A DNA stretch of 64,000 nt, taken from the NCBI GenBank assembly GCA_028278675.1, contig JAQAJJ010000003.1, forward strand, positions 161,469 through 225,468, written 5' to 3'. Under the pieces are notes generated by a model. That model did no database searches, was not told where the DNA came from, and saw only the letters and a list, made by a program, of their open reading frames with translations. How positions within the stretch are numbered: the stretch's first letter is position 1; every line of letters starts with the position of its first letter. Below are positions 38,574 to 47,249 of this stretch, piece by piece. A program made the position numbers and the translations under genes. The stretch comes from Candidatus Azophilus lithoversatilis (GTDB lineage: Bacteria > Pseudomonadota > Gammaproteobacteria > Pseudomonadales > Azotimanducaceae).

Positions 38574-38754
38574 GAGCCTCTGCCTCCGGAATTCACGGCT
38601 GAAAATCCGTTCTCATCCGCCCCTTTGGACGTTCGATTTCGTCAAATACAGTTGGATATTCTCCTCAATCACCCGTCCAAAGGGATGCGGCGGCGCGAAC
38701 CTGCGGTTCGCGTCGAATTTTCGCTTTCGCGACTTCCGGAGGCGCAGGCTCCTA
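38571..38754. mobile_element. MITE-like element, 184 bp
   Basis: 20-base terminal inverted repeats, TAGGAGCCTCTGCCTCCGGA (38571-38590) and its reverse complement at 38735-38754, match at 18 of 20 positions. Both ends are TA, the target usually duplicated by IS630/mariner-type transposases. Inside are nested palindromes: CCCTTTGGACG...CGTCCAAAGGG (about 38627 and 38674) and CGCGAACC-tgc-GGTTCGCG (38694-38712). No coding capacity. It fills the whole gap between the decarboxylase and the PhyH gene. It could also be a large RNA hairpin acting as a terminator. Confidence 0.6.
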
Positions 38755-38765
38755 GTGATGGGCGC

Positions 38766-39662
38766 CTAAATCTGTTCCGTGGTCGAGAAGTCCAAGTCCT
38801 CCAAGTCGGTGGCGCTGAAGCCGGCCCCTCGCCGAGGCTTTCTCCCGAGCGCCGCTTCGGGCGGCAGGATGTCCTGGCCTGGGCGGTGCTGCTGCGGATC
38901 GGTGAAGTAGCCCAAGGCGTAGTTGCCCTGGGTGTAGCCCAATAGCTCCTGCAGCTCGGGTTCAAAGTCCTTTGCGATGTGCGGCGGACAGGACAGGTAT
39001 TGGTTCTCCTCCTGCCGCAGCCAGCCTAGAGTGTAGGTGAGGTTGAGGCCCAGTCGCGATGTCGAGGCGCGGTTTTCGCCGCCGCTGTGCAGCACGCTGC
39101 CGGTGTAGAGGAAGACGGAGCCTGCCGTCATTTCCGCCTGCGCGATTTGATCCCGGCCGGCGCGCTGCTCCCAGTCCCACTTGTGGCTGCCCGGCACGCA
39201 ACGGGTGGCCCCGTTTTCGGCGGTGAAATCGGTCAGCGCCCAGAGAGTATTGAATTGGGGTTCGATTTGCCTGGGGATGTGTGTGCCCCACGCCAAGCGA
39301 TCCCGATGCAGGGGCTGCGCCCGGCTGCCCGGATGGATGTGGATGGTTTGCGTGAGATGGAGGATGATGCGATCGGTGAACGGCGCCAGAAAGCTGCGCG
39401 CGGCGTTCAGAACCTGCGGATTCACAATAAGCGCCCGGCAGCTTGGCGATCGGGCCGCCAAAGCGCCTGTGCGCTGCGTCCTTCGCCCCGTAAAATCGTC
39501 GTGGCCCATGGGCGTGGCTTCGATGTAGGGCGTCACTTCGCCGATCAACTGTTGAACGGCTTTTTGATCGATGGCGTCGCGAACAATCGCCGCGCCGTCC
39601 TGTTCCATCACGTTCAACAGGTCCTGGGTGGTGGCGGAGGTGTCCAGCGTTTGCAGGGACAT
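38766..39662 (-). CDS. phytanoyl-CoA dioxygenase family protein
   Basis: Fe(II)/2-oxoglutarate-dependent oxygenase, 298 residues. The HxD metal pair is in QPLHRDRLAWG, the distal His in GSVLHSGGENRA, and the 2-oxoglutarate Arg a few residues later (STSRLGLNLTYTL). The segment LTDFTAENGATRCVPGSHKWDWEQ is typical. The substrate is unknown; such paralogues are numerous in marine and symbiotic proteobacteria. The ATG overlaps that of the divergent MFS gene (CATG), if both starts are right. Confidence 0.85.
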   Translation of the reverse strand: MSLQTLDTSATTQDLLNVMEQDGAAIVRDAIDQKAVQQLIGEVTPYIEATPMGHDDFTGRRTQRTGALAARSPSCRALIVNPQVLNAARSFLAPFTDRIILHLTQTIHIHPGSRAQPLHRDRLAWGTHIPRQIEPQFNTLWALTDFTAENGATRCVPGSHKWDWEQRAGRDQIAQAEMTAGSVFLYTGSVLHSGGENRASTSRLGLNLTYTLGWLRQEENQYLSCPPHIAKDFEPELQELLGYTQGNYALGYFTDPQQHRPGQDILPPEAALGRKPRRGAGFSATDLEDLDFSTTEQI

Positions 39663-40977
39663 GGGCTTTCCGAATGCAAGGTTGAAGGGGAAACTTATCC
39701 GGCGCCAAGCCGTAATTCAAGATGCCCAACGGAACCCCGAACGCTCCGTTGGGGCGCCAAGCGTCGCCCGCTGGTGGCTGCTCGCCGGGCTCTGGCTGAC
39801 TTACGCGAGCTTTGGCTTCGTTGCCGCCAGCATCGCACCTATGGTGGCGCCCATTGAAGCGGAATTAGGCCTGTCGCACGCCGCCATGGGCAGCGTCATG
39901 GGCGCCTGGCAATTGGTGTACATCTTCTCGGCGGTACCCTGCGGCCTGCTGCTCGACCGCATCGGTGGGCGCCGCGCCTTGCTGATCGGTGTTCTACTCA
40001 TCGCCGCCTCCGGGCTCGGGCGGGCCTTGGCGGTTGATTACTGGACCTTTCTGTTGGCGGTCATGCTCTTTGGCCTGGGCGGGCCAATCATCTCGTCCGG
40101 CGCTCCGAAGCTGGTAGCGGCGCTCTTCAATGGCCCTCAGCGGGGCATGGCCATGGGCATCTACATGACCGGGCCCGCGGTCGGCGGCGTGGTCTGCCTA
40201 GGTCTGACCAACAGTTGGCTGCTGCCCGTGCTGGGCAGCTGGCGCCAGGTCATGCTGCTTTGGGCCGGGGTTGCAATGGCGGCGGCGGCGGTTTGGTGGG
40301 CTTTGGGCCGGCTCTTTCCCATCGAACCGGAGCAGGCTTCGCCCCCAACCGCCCCGAGGGCCACGCCAAGGGGTGGCTCGCCACAATTGACCTTGATGGC
40401 CGAACTTTGGCGCACTCCCGCAGTGCGCCTAGTGCTGGTTATGGGCGTGGGCGTCTTCCTGTTCAATCACGGCCTCAACGGTTGGTTGGTGGAAATGCTG
40501 CGCGTTGGCGGCATGGAGGCCTCGACCGCGGGCTACTGGGCCACGGTGCCGACCATCGTCGGCATTTTCGGCTCACTGCTGATTCCCCGCTGGGCGGTGG
40601 CCGAGCGGCGCGTCGCCATCCTGACCGCGCTCTGCGCACTGGCGCTTGCAGCGAGCATCTTGTTGCGCTTCACTGAACCCGCCGCAGTGACCGTCGGCCT
40701 GATCCTGCAGGGCGTGGCCCGCTCCAGCCTGATGACCCTGCTGGTGCTGACCTTGGTGGAGTTGCCCGAAGTTGGCGAGCGACGCGCCGGCGCGGCTACC
40801 GGCCTGTTCTTTTCGGCGGCCGAGGTCGGTGGCCTGCTCGGCCCCTTGGGCATGGGTGTGCTTTATGACACCAGCGGCGGTTTCCACTCGTCCCTGACTG
40901 CCCTGACCGCCGTCGCCTGCCTGCTGCTGGTGGGCAGCTTTGGTCTGCGGCGGGCTGTGGGATCCAAGCGGAAGTAA
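39661..40977 (+). CDS. MFS transporter
   Basis: About 438 residues from ATG 39661, twelve hydrophobic helices. First-half loop GLLLDRIGGRRALLIG (MFS A-motif) and SLLIPRWAVAERRVAIL in the second half. The organisation resembles CynX/NimT and related anion or dicarboxylate carriers. The first 35 residues are polar and may not be translated; TTG 39682 is an alternative start. Divergent from the PhyH gene and upstream of a dead CoA-transferase. Confidence 0.75.
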   Translation: MGFPNARLKGKLIRRQAVIQDAQRNPERSVGAPSVARWWLLAGLWLTYASFGFVAASIAPMVAPIEAELGLSHAAMGSVMGAWQLVYIFSAVPCGLLLDRIGGRRALLIGVLLIAASGLGRALAVDYWTFLLAVMLFGLGGPIISSGAPKLVAALFNGPQRGMAMGIYMTGPAVGGVVCLGLTNSWLLPVLGSWRQVMLLWAGVAMAAAAVWWALGRLFPIEPEQASPPTAPRATPRGGSPQLTLMAELWRTPAVRLVLVMGVGVFLFNHGLNGWLVEMLRVGGMEASTAGYWATVPTIVGIFGSLLIPRWAVAERRVAILTALCALALAASILLRFTEPAAVTVGLILQGVARSSLMTLLVLTLVELPEVGERRAGAATGLFFSAAEVGGLLGPLGMGVLYDTSGGFHSSLTALTAVACLLLVGSFGLRRAVGSKRK

Positions 40978-41115
40978 TTCAGAGCGCGGGTGTAAGCGTT
41001 GGCCACGCCGTATAATTCAGAGTTAATCCTCCGCGGGAAACGGGTGGCGATGAGAAAGTCCAGACGGCTGGTTTTGCCCCCCCTGTCTCAATGTTGCAAA
41101 TATCGACGAGTTGCG

Positions 41116-41530
41116 CGCCCGGCCTACGCGACGGCAGCCGAGCGACTAAAGGTTCAGGCCCGTATCGAAAGCCTCATCGCCGAAAAATCAAAAGATCCGC
41201 CCGGTCGCCGAATGGCTGGAGTAGCTCAAGGCCACTCGTGTGCCCAGCACCCGCGTCAACAATTTTGCCCGGGCTCTCAGCGACCCCCAGGTTTTGCATC
41301 GCAACATGGTTGTCGAGCTCGACCATCCGCTCGGTGGCAGCGCCAAAGTGCCGGGCAACTCGGTGAAGCTGTCGGTCAACACGGACGAGGCCTCTACGCC
41401 ACCCCCCTTGCTTGGGGCACACACAGTGGCCGTGTTCGGGGAGTGGGCCGGGATGTCCAGGGAACGAATCGATCAGGTAATCGCCGCTGGTGTGTTGCAG
41501 CAGCCCGGAAGCCCTAGCTCGCCCCAATGA
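41116..41530 (+). pseudogene. CaiB/BaiF CoA-transferase, 3' remnant
   Basis: Only the C-terminal part of a family III CoA-transferase remains, split over two frames. The first frame gives RPAYATAAERLKVQARIESLIAEKSKD, a second frame continues VAEWLE, an in-frame TAG at 41222, then LKATRVPSTRVNNFARALSDPQVLHRNMVVELDHPLGGSAKVPGNSVKLS...PPPLLGAHT. That order matches the family's end. At least one frameshift near 41195 and one stop are visible, and the first 250 or so residues are missing. An intact copy would have formed the usual CaiB plus HMG-CoA-lyase pair with the next gene. Confidence 0.8.
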
Positions 41531-41540
41531 GGAAACCGGC

Positions 41541-42446
41541 ATGGAACAGGTAGTCGTTAACGATGTGGCGCCCCGGGATGGGCTGCAAAACCATCCGGCC
41601 GAGGTGTCGCCCGAAGGTCGGGTCGGGCTGGTCAACAGGCTGGTGGACGCAGGCGTGCCAGCCGTTGAAGTGGCTAGTTTCGTCAGCCCAAGCGCGGTGC
41701 CCAAAATGGCGGGCGCGGCAGAGGTTGTGGCGCAGCTCGACTTGGGCCGCGCCGCGTTCAGTGCCTTGGTGCCTAATCGCAAAGGCTACGAACTGGCACG
41801 AACGGCCGGTGTCCGCTCAATCGCCCTGGTGCTTTCCGCGACGGAGCAGATGAACCGCAACAACATCAACATGGGTCTCGACACCGCCACGGCGGTATGC
41901 CGGGAAGTGCTGCAGCAAGCCAATGCGGACGGCCTGGAAGCCCGCTGCTACATTTCCGTTGCCTTTGAGTGCCCGTTTGAGGGGACTGTGCCGGATTCCG
42001 AGGTCGAGCGGCTGTCGGCCGAAATGTGCAAGGCGGGTGCCACGGAAATCATCGTTGCCGACACCATCGGAGCCGGCAATCCGGCGCGGGCGAAGGCCTT
42101 GTTTGGCCGGATGGTCGCGGCATTCGGGGCGGACCGTTTGGCCGCGCACCTGCACGACACCCGAGCGCTGGCGCTCGCCAACGTTTGGGAAGCCTTGGCC
42201 TCGGGCATTCGCAAATTCGATGCTTCCCTGGGCGGACTGGGCGGCTGCCCGTTCGCCCCCGGCGCGGCCGGCAATTTGGCTACGGAGGATCTGGTCGCCA
42301 TGCTGCACCAGACCGGGTTTCAAACGGGGATCGACTTGCGCGCCCTGCTCGGTGCGCTGCAAATGCTCGCATCCTTGGTCGGCACCCCGGTGGGCGGCAG
42401 GGCATTGCCTTGGCTCAAAAGCCAATACGCACCCGAGTCCTCATAG
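41541..42446 (+). CDS. hydroxymethylglutaryl-CoA lyase family protein
   Basis: Splits HMG-CoA (or a close citramalyl-type analogue) into acetyl-CoA and a ketoacid. 301 residues, TIM barrel of the HMGL/DRE family. Landmarks: VVVNDVAPRDGLQNH (metal Asp and catalytic Arg), EVASFVSPSAVPKMAGA, DTIGAGNP, AAHLHDTRALALANVWEAL (HxH-type metal site) and the catalytic Cys loop LGGLGGCPFAPGAAGN. ATG 41541 follows GAGGAAACC. The gene remains intact although its CaiB partner is dead. Confidence 0.92.
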   Translation: MEQVVVNDVAPRDGLQNHPAEVSPEGRVGLVNRLVDAGVPAVEVASFVSPSAVPKMAGAAEVVAQLDLGRAAFSALVPNRKGYELARTAGVRSIALVLSATEQMNRNNINMGLDTATAVCREVLQQANADGLEARCYISVAFECPFEGTVPDSEVERLSAEMCKAGATEIIVADTIGAGNPARAKALFGRMVAAFGADRLAAHLHDTRALALANVWEALASGIRKFDASLGGLGGCPFAPGAAGNLATEDLVAMLHQTGFQTGIDLRALLGALQMLASLVGTPVGGRALPWLKSQYAPESS

Positions 42447-42522
42447 TCAGTCTCTATTGACGCCGAGCTTTCGCCTCCATGATATTGCTCGCTACACCCA
42501 AGTTCGGGGAAGGAGATTTTCG

Positions 42523-43188
42523 ATGCCAAGACTCAAGGAAGTTCCGCTTGCGGACGCGCCGGAAAATGTTCGCAAATACTACCAGGCGCTATTCGGCGAC
42601 CGCGACCCGGTGGCGGAACCGGGCACCGCAACCGGAACTCCAGGCAACTGGTGGACGGTGTTCGCGCTGGTGCCCTACGTCTTCGACCACGCTACCAGCC
42701 ACTTCGGCATGTTTGGCATGTTTGCGGACGAGAGCGTCAGCCAACTCGACCCCAAGGTGCGCGAATTGGGCATCATGCGGGCGGGCTTTGCCCAGGGCAG
42801 CCAGTTCGTGTTCTCGCAACACTGCAAGGCGGCACGCCGCTTCGGCATCTCCGACGACCAAATTGCGGCCATCCCCAGTTGGCAGGTCGCCGATTGCTTC
42901 GATGCCAAGGAGCGCGCCATCCTGGCCTGGACGGATGCCCTCATCCTGCAGGGCGGGCGCGCTTCGGACGACCTGTTCGCGGCCCTGCACCAACACCTTT
43001 CCGACGCGGACATACTGGAGCTCACCTACCATGTGCTCGGCTACAACCTGCACGCGTTGATGTGCAAGGCGTTACGCCTGGAATACGATGACGTGGACGA
43101 GCGTATCCGCGAAGTGCCCGTGCCCGCCGCCGGCGAACCTGCGGACTGGGCGGGGGCGGCCTGGGACAAGCCACAACAAACCGATTGA
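42523..43188 (+). CDS. carboxymuconolactone decarboxylase family protein
   Basis: 221 residues, AhpD-like fold. The active region reads ELGIMRAGFAQGSQFVFSQHCKAARRFGIS, where the C of QHC takes the place of one conserved site, and ends LELTYHVLGYNLHALMCKALRLEYDD. The usual Glu before the Cys is a Gln here, so peroxidase-type redox may be altered. ATG 42523 follows GGGGAAGGAGA, a very strong ribosome site. It follows the HMG-CoA lyase by 76 bases. Confidence 0.82.
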   Translation: MPRLKEVPLADAPENVRKYYQALFGDRDPVAEPGTATGTPGNWWTVFALVPYVFDHATSHFGMFGMFADESVSQLDPKVRELGIMRAGFAQGSQFVFSQHCKAARRFGISDDQIAAIPSWQVADCFDAKERAILAWTDALILQGGRASDDLFAALHQHLSDADILELTYHVLGYNLHALMCKALRLEYDDVDERIREVPVPAAGEPADWAGAAWDKPQQTD

Positions 43189-43203
43189 ACGCCCCTTTTT
43201 CCT

Positions 43204-43358
43204 GGCTTCCATGGAACAAATGGAGACCGCCCAGCGGCTGGCGGGTTGTTCCTTCGGCGTCAACGGCGTGCCGTTCTGGGGCAAGCTAAGGGCTTCCATG
43301 CAACAAATGGAGACCGCCCACCGGCTGTTCGGGTGTTTCCTCGGCATCAACAGCGTGC
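43204..43358. repeat. direct repeat, 68-bp unit with 87-bp period
   Basis: GGCTTCCATGGAACAAATGG...GTGC (43204-43271) recurs as GGCTTCCATGCAACAAATGG...GTGC (43291-43358) with roughly ten differences. Read on the minus strand both encode the peptide SRWAVSIC(S/C)MEA, but no credible gene surrounds it. It fills most of the 230-base gap between the CMD-family gene and the VOC gene. Confidence 0.75.
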
Positions 43359-43421
43359 GCAGGTCGCGCAGGCTGCGCTGCAAGGGGCTCTTGATCGTTC
43401 GCGACGGCGATGGCGGGGTGG

Positions 43422-43961
43422 TCAGTCGACGCTGACGGGCGCGATGTTCACGTCGCGCTCGTCGAGTTCCCGGGTCCAAGCCGCGAACTCCAGCAAGATG
43501 CCGTCTGGATCCTTGAAGTAGATGGAGCGCACGAAGGTGGATTCATTGATCTCCGGGCTGGCACCGGCCTCGGACTCGTCGTGATTGACCACGTCGGTGA
43601 CATCGACGCCGGCCGCTTTGAGCTGTCGCTGGTATGCGTCGATCTGTTCTCCCGGCACGTCAAAGGCGACATGGTTCATCGACGCATGAGCGGAGGTGAT
43701 GTCGCCCTGGTCCACCAAGTCCCGGGCATGGGTGACCCCGGGCTGGCTGTTCCCCGCGTTCGGAAACCAAAAGAACGCCAAGGAATCGCCCTTGCCGATG
43801 TCGAAAAAAAAATGCTGGCCCGCACCGTTGGGCAGCTCGATGGTCTTGGTCAACGGCATGCCGAGCACGCCCGAGTAGAAGTCCACGGTCGTTTTCATGT
43901 CCCGGCAAACCAGTGCCAAGTGGTTGATGCCGCGCAATTCGAACTTGTCGTTAGCTGCCAT
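43422..43961 (-). CDS. VOC family (glyoxalase/dioxygenase-fold) protein
   Basis: 179 residues with a paired beta-alpha-beta-beta-beta fold: INHLALVCRDMKTTVDFYSGVLGMPLTKT (metal His in NHLAL), MNHVAFDVPGEQIDAYQRQLKAAGV and RSIYFKDPDGILLEFAAW (metal Glu). Likely a small metalloenzyme such as a lyase, epimerase or dioxygenase; the substrate is unknown. Confidence 0.85.
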   Translation of the reverse strand: MAANDKFELRGINHLALVCRDMKTTVDFYSGVLGMPLTKTIELPNGAGQHFFFDIGKGDSLAFFWFPNAGNSQPGVTHARDLVDQGDITSAHASMNHVAFDVPGEQIDAYQRQLKAAGVDVTDVVNHDESEAGASPEINESTFVRSIYFKDPDGILLEFAAWTRELDERDVNIAPVSVD

Positions 43962-44065
43962 GCCCGCTCTCCGATCAAAGCCTCGCTAGCTAGGGGATCA
44001 ATATCATGGACTGTGGCGCCTGCTGTCAATCCATGATGAGCGAACGTTTTTCCGTGCCCATCATT

Positions 44066-44106
44066 TCGAGGGCGCGAACGCGAACCGGAGGTTCGTGGCG
44101 GTTCGT
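44066..44106. repeat. dispersed hairpin of the cgaacc/ggttcg family
   Basis: CGAACC-gga-GGTTCG at 44081-44095, preceded by CGAGGGCGCGAAC and followed by a second GGTTCG. A closely related palindrome with the same CGAGGGC flank is at 51066-51099; others are at 38694 and 48467. It lies in the 203-base gap between the VOC and PhyH genes. Confidence 0.6.
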
Positions 44107-44164
44107 TATGCCTTCGGTCCGAGCGGCTTTGGAGTTGGCTCCGATTCGGGCGTAAACTCATGGC

Positions 44165-44986
44165 ATGGACCATGTCATGAGCAAGGGCGCGCGGCGCTGG
44201 GCACTTGAGGCGGAGCGCTATCGGCGCGACGGCTTTCTCTCGCCGGTGCGGATCATCGGGCATGGGGAGGCGGCGGATCATCGCCGCAAGCTGGAGCGGG
44301 CGGAGGCGGCGGCCGGCAACCTGCACTATCAGGCCAAGGTGCACACCATTTTGCGTTCGCCGCTGCAGCTGGCCACCCATCCGCGCGCGCTGGACGTGGT
44401 TGAGGCGTTGCTGGGGCCGAACATCCTGGTCTGGAACGTGACCTACATTATCAAGGAGCCCAGAACGCCGGCCCATGTCAGTTGGCATCAGGACCTCACT
44501 TACTGGGGGCTGGACGGCGAGGATCAGGTTTCGATGTGGCTGGCGTTGTCGCCGGCCAACGAAACGAGCGGCTGCATGCGACTGGTGCCCGGCAGCCACC
44601 GGGAAGGGCGGCGCGGGCACCGACTGACTGGCGATGAGGCCAACGTGCTGTTTCAGGGGCAAACCGTCGATGGCGTCGATGAATCGGCGGCCGAACTCTG
44701 CCCGTTGCAGCCCGGGGAGGCCTCCTTCCACCACGGCTGGACCCTGCACGCCTCCTTGCCGAACCGCAGCGATGACCGCCGCATCGGCCTCAATGTTCAG
44801 TACCTGGCGCCGCGCATGCGGCAGGTCAAGCACAGCCGGGACACTGCCTTGCTGGCCCGGGGCGTCGATGAGTTCGGCCACTTCGAGCACGACATCCCTG
44901 CTACGGAAGACCTGCACCCCGACGCCTTGGCGCGGCATCGGGAACTGAATCGCCTGTATCAGGAGACGGTTGGCCGCGGCCCCTGA
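44165..44986 (+). CDS. phytanoyl-CoA dioxygenase family protein
   Basis: 273 residues, Fe(II)/2-oxoglutarate oxygenase. HxD is in HVSWHQDLTYWGLDG, the distal His in GEASFHHGWTLHASLPNRSDDRRIGLNVQYL with the following Arg for 2-oxoglutarate. The middle segment LSPANETSGCMRLVPGSHREG is typical of members acting on small amino or sugar-derived substrates rather than phytanoyl-CoA. It differs clearly from the other PhyH gene at 38766. The 3' end overlaps the convergent oxidoreductase gene by 28 bases. Confidence 0.87.
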   Translation: MDHVMSKGARRWALEAERYRRDGFLSPVRIIGHGEAADHRRKLERAEAAAGNLHYQAKVHTILRSPLQLATHPRALDVVEALLGPNILVWNVTYIIKEPRTPAHVSWHQDLTYWGLDGEDQVSMWLALSPANETSGCMRLVPGSHREGRRGHRLTGDEANVLFQGQTVDGVDESAAELCPLQPGEASFHHGWTLHASLPNRSDDRRIGLNVQYLAPRMRQVKHSRDTALLARGVDEFGHFEHDIPATEDLHPDALARHRELNRLYQETVGRGP

Positions 44987-45825
44987 CTCGAACCTTCGCT
45001 GGCGCCCTCATTGAGCAACCGCTCGATCACGTCGGCAACCTGCGGGTGGTCAGCGTTCTTGAGGTCGGCCATGCGCTCATAAACCGAAGCTGCGGCCTCA
45101 TGAAAGCCGCCAGGCAAGCCCGCGGCTTCGAAGGTTGCGGCGATCTCGCGCATCTCCCCGGCGAATCGCCAAGCCTTCGGACTCACCGCCTTCGCCGAGT
45201 GCTCCGAGCGTTCCGCCAAGCCGGGCTGGGAGCGGGACCACTCCGCCAGCAGCGCATCGGTCACGCCCTCGGCCTCGGCCAGCGCTCGAATGGCCAGCAG
45301 CAGGGCGCTCGCCCCCTTGGTGTAGGCGGCATAGCACATCTTCAGCGCCTTGGCGGCGCCGCAGCGCTCGCCGAGCATCACCGTTTCGATGAATCCAGCA
45401 GCAAACCAATCGGCAGCTTCTTCGGCCCGCGGACCGGATAGAAACAGACGAGTGCTGCCCGGTGAACGGGCGGGCGGGCCGACGATGCCGCCATCGACGT
45501 AGCGCTCGCCCAGCAGTTCCGCCAAGCGGGCGCCGGTGTCCGGAGATACGGCGTTGGCATCCACGTAAAGGCCGGAAAAGCCGCTGCGCACGACGCTCGC
45601 AGCCAATTCAAGGGCCGCCTCCGGCGGGCAGACGCTGATGATGCCGTCCACTGCCTTCGTGAGATTGGGCAAGGTCTGCAGATCAGCAAATCCGGCACCC
45701 GCAGCGCGTTGCGCCGTGGCCGCGCTGCGCCCATCACAGGCCCAATGCACCCGGTGCCCGGACTCGGCGAGCGCCGTGCCCACCGTGACGCCCATGGCGC
45801 CGGGATGCAGCAGCCCGACTTTCAT
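44959..45825 (-). CDS. NAD(P)-dependent oxidoreductase with DUF1932 domain
   Basis: 288 residues. N-terminal Rossmann domain of the 6-phosphogluconate/3-hydroxyisobutyrate type (MKVGLLHPGAMGVTVGTALAESGHRVHW), with YVDGGIVGPPARSPGSTRLFLSGP and the catalytic Lys region GERCGAAKALKMCYAAYTKGASALL. The C-terminal helical part fits DUF1932. ATG 45825 shares one base with the M20 stop (TAATG), so the two are coupled. It probably acts on a product or substrate of the same pathway. Confidence 0.85.
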   Translation of the reverse strand: MKVGLLHPGAMGVTVGTALAESGHRVHWACDGRSAATAQRAAGAGFADLQTLPNLTKAVDGIISVCPPEAALELAASVVRSGFSGLYVDANAVSPDTGARLAELLGERYVDGGIVGPPARSPGSTRLFLSGPRAEEAADWFAAGFIETVMLGERCGAAKALKMCYAAYTKGASALLLAIRALAEAEGVTDALLAEWSRSQPGLAERSEHSAKAVSPKAWRFAGEMREIAATFEAAGLPGGFHEAAASVYERMADLKNADHPQVADVIERLLNEGASEGSSQGPRPTVS

Positions 45826-47249
45826 TACAACCGATAATCGAGCGGCGGGGTCCGGTTGCCCAAGAGGGCCTCGTATTCGAAGTCGGCACCGCGCTTCTGC
45901 CGAAGCTCTGCCCAAGCCCGTTTGATCAGTTCGGTGTCCCGGAACAGATCAGTGGCCGTCAGCGCCAGCAGCCGCGCCGCCAGCAGCATGCCCTTGTGGC
46001 CAATGCTGGTGCCCCCGGCAGCCACGGCCTGCCACGAATGGGCGGGCGTTCCCGGTACCCAAGTGGCCGTGCTGAAACCCACGGTCGGGGCCGCCCAACT
46101 GACGTCGCCCACGTCGGTGGAGCCCCGGCCTTGGCGCAGGACGAAGGGCTGGACCTCAGACTGCGCGCCTAGCGGCAAGGCCGCCTCGCCCAAGGTTCGA
46201 TGCACGGCTTCGGCGAAGCGCTGTTCCTCGGGGGTGTAGGCGTAGCCGCCCAATCGGCGCAGGTTGGCGTCCACCAGCCGCGCCAGCGTTTCGTTGGGCA
46301 GGACCGGGTAGTTGCCGTGCATGACCTCGTAGGTCACTTGCGTCCCGGTGCCGAGCGCTGCTGCCTCGGCGGCCTTGACCACCCGCTCGAACAACGCCTT
46401 GACCGTGGGCAGCTTCGGATGACGCACGTAGTAATAGGCTTCTGCGGACTCCGGCACGATGTTCGGGGCGTCGCCCCCGTCGGTGATGACGTAGTGGATG
46501 CGGGAATCCTCCGGGATGTGCTCGCGCATCAGGTTGACCATGAAGTTCATCGCCTCCACCCCGTCCAAGGCCGAGCGACCCCGTTCCGGCGCCGAGGCGG
46601 CGTGGGCGGCGGCCCCCTGAAATCGGAAGCGGCCGGACTTATTGGCCGTGCTGCTGGCCGCGGAGGCATCGTTGCGGTCGCCGGGATGCCAGTGCAGCAC
46701 CACATCCACATCATCGAATAGGCCGGCCCGAACCATATAGACCTTGCCGGAGCCGCCCTCTTCGGCCGGAGTGCCGTACACGCGCACGGTGCCGGAGGCG
46801 CCGGTTGCCGCCAGCCAGCGGGCCACCGCCACGCCCGCCGAAGCCGAGGCGGCGCCGAACAGGTGATGGCCGCAGGCGTGGCCCGGCATCCCATCCGCAA
46901 CCGGTTCCCGAACCGCCTTGGCGGCTTGTGAGAGTCCGGGCAGGGCATCAAACTCGGCCAGGATGCCGATCACCGGCGTACCCTCGCCATAGGTCGCCAC
47001 GAAGGCCGTGGGGATGTCGGCGACACCGCTTTCGATCGCAAAGCCCGATTCGGAAAGGTAGCCCTGCAGGCGCGCGGAACTCTTGGTTTCGAGATAGCCC
47101 AGCTCGGCGAAAGCCCAGATGTCATCGGCCAGGGCGATGGACGCCGTGCGCTCTTTTTCAACTTCGGCGAGAACTTGCTGGTCGGCGGCGGCAAACCCAC
47201 CGGCGAGCAGCAACGCAGCCAAGCATCCAGCGAAACTAAACCTGTTCAT
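45825..47249 (-). CDS. exported M20 family amidohydrolase (AbgB-like)
   Basis: 474 residues with a signal peptide (MNRFSFAGCLAALLLAGGFAAA). Metallopeptidase M20D features: ILAEFDALPG, GMPGHACGHHLFGAASA (metal Cys/His site), GTPAEEGGSGKVYMVRAG (catalytic Glu), a dimerisation insert and the TDVGDVSWAAPTVGF end. The closest type is AbgB, the aminobenzoyl-glutamate hydrolase subunit. No AbgA partner is present, so it probably acts alone in the periplasm on an N-acylated amino acid. It is flanked on both sides by coupled genes. Confidence 0.88.
   Translation of the reverse strand: MNRFSFAGCLAALLLAGGFAAADQQVLAEVEKERTASIALADDIWAFAELGYLETKSSARLQGYLSESGFAIESGVADIPTAFVATYGEGTPVIGILAEFDALPGLSQAAKAVREPVADGMPGHACGHHLFGAASASAGVAVARWLAATGASGTVRVYGTPAEEGGSGKVYMVRAGLFDDVDVVLHWHPGDRNDASAASSTANKSGRFRFQGAAAHAASAPERGRSALDGVEAMNFMVNLMREHIPEDSRIHYVITDGGDAPNIVPESAEAYYYVRHPKLPTVKALFERVVKAAEAAALGTGTQVTYEVMHGNYPVLPNETLARLVDANLRRLGGYAYTPEEQRFAEAVHRTLGEAALPLGAQSEVQPFVLRQGRGSTDVGDVSWAAPTVGFSTATWVPGTPAHSWQAVAAGGTSIGHKGMLLAARLLALTATDLFRDTELIKRAWAELRQKRGADFEYEALLGNRTPPLDYRL

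Noticed and set aside
43072..43479. Minus-strand frame through the direct repeat
   Set aside because: Composition reflects the repeat and the neighbouring gene's shadow; no support as a gene.
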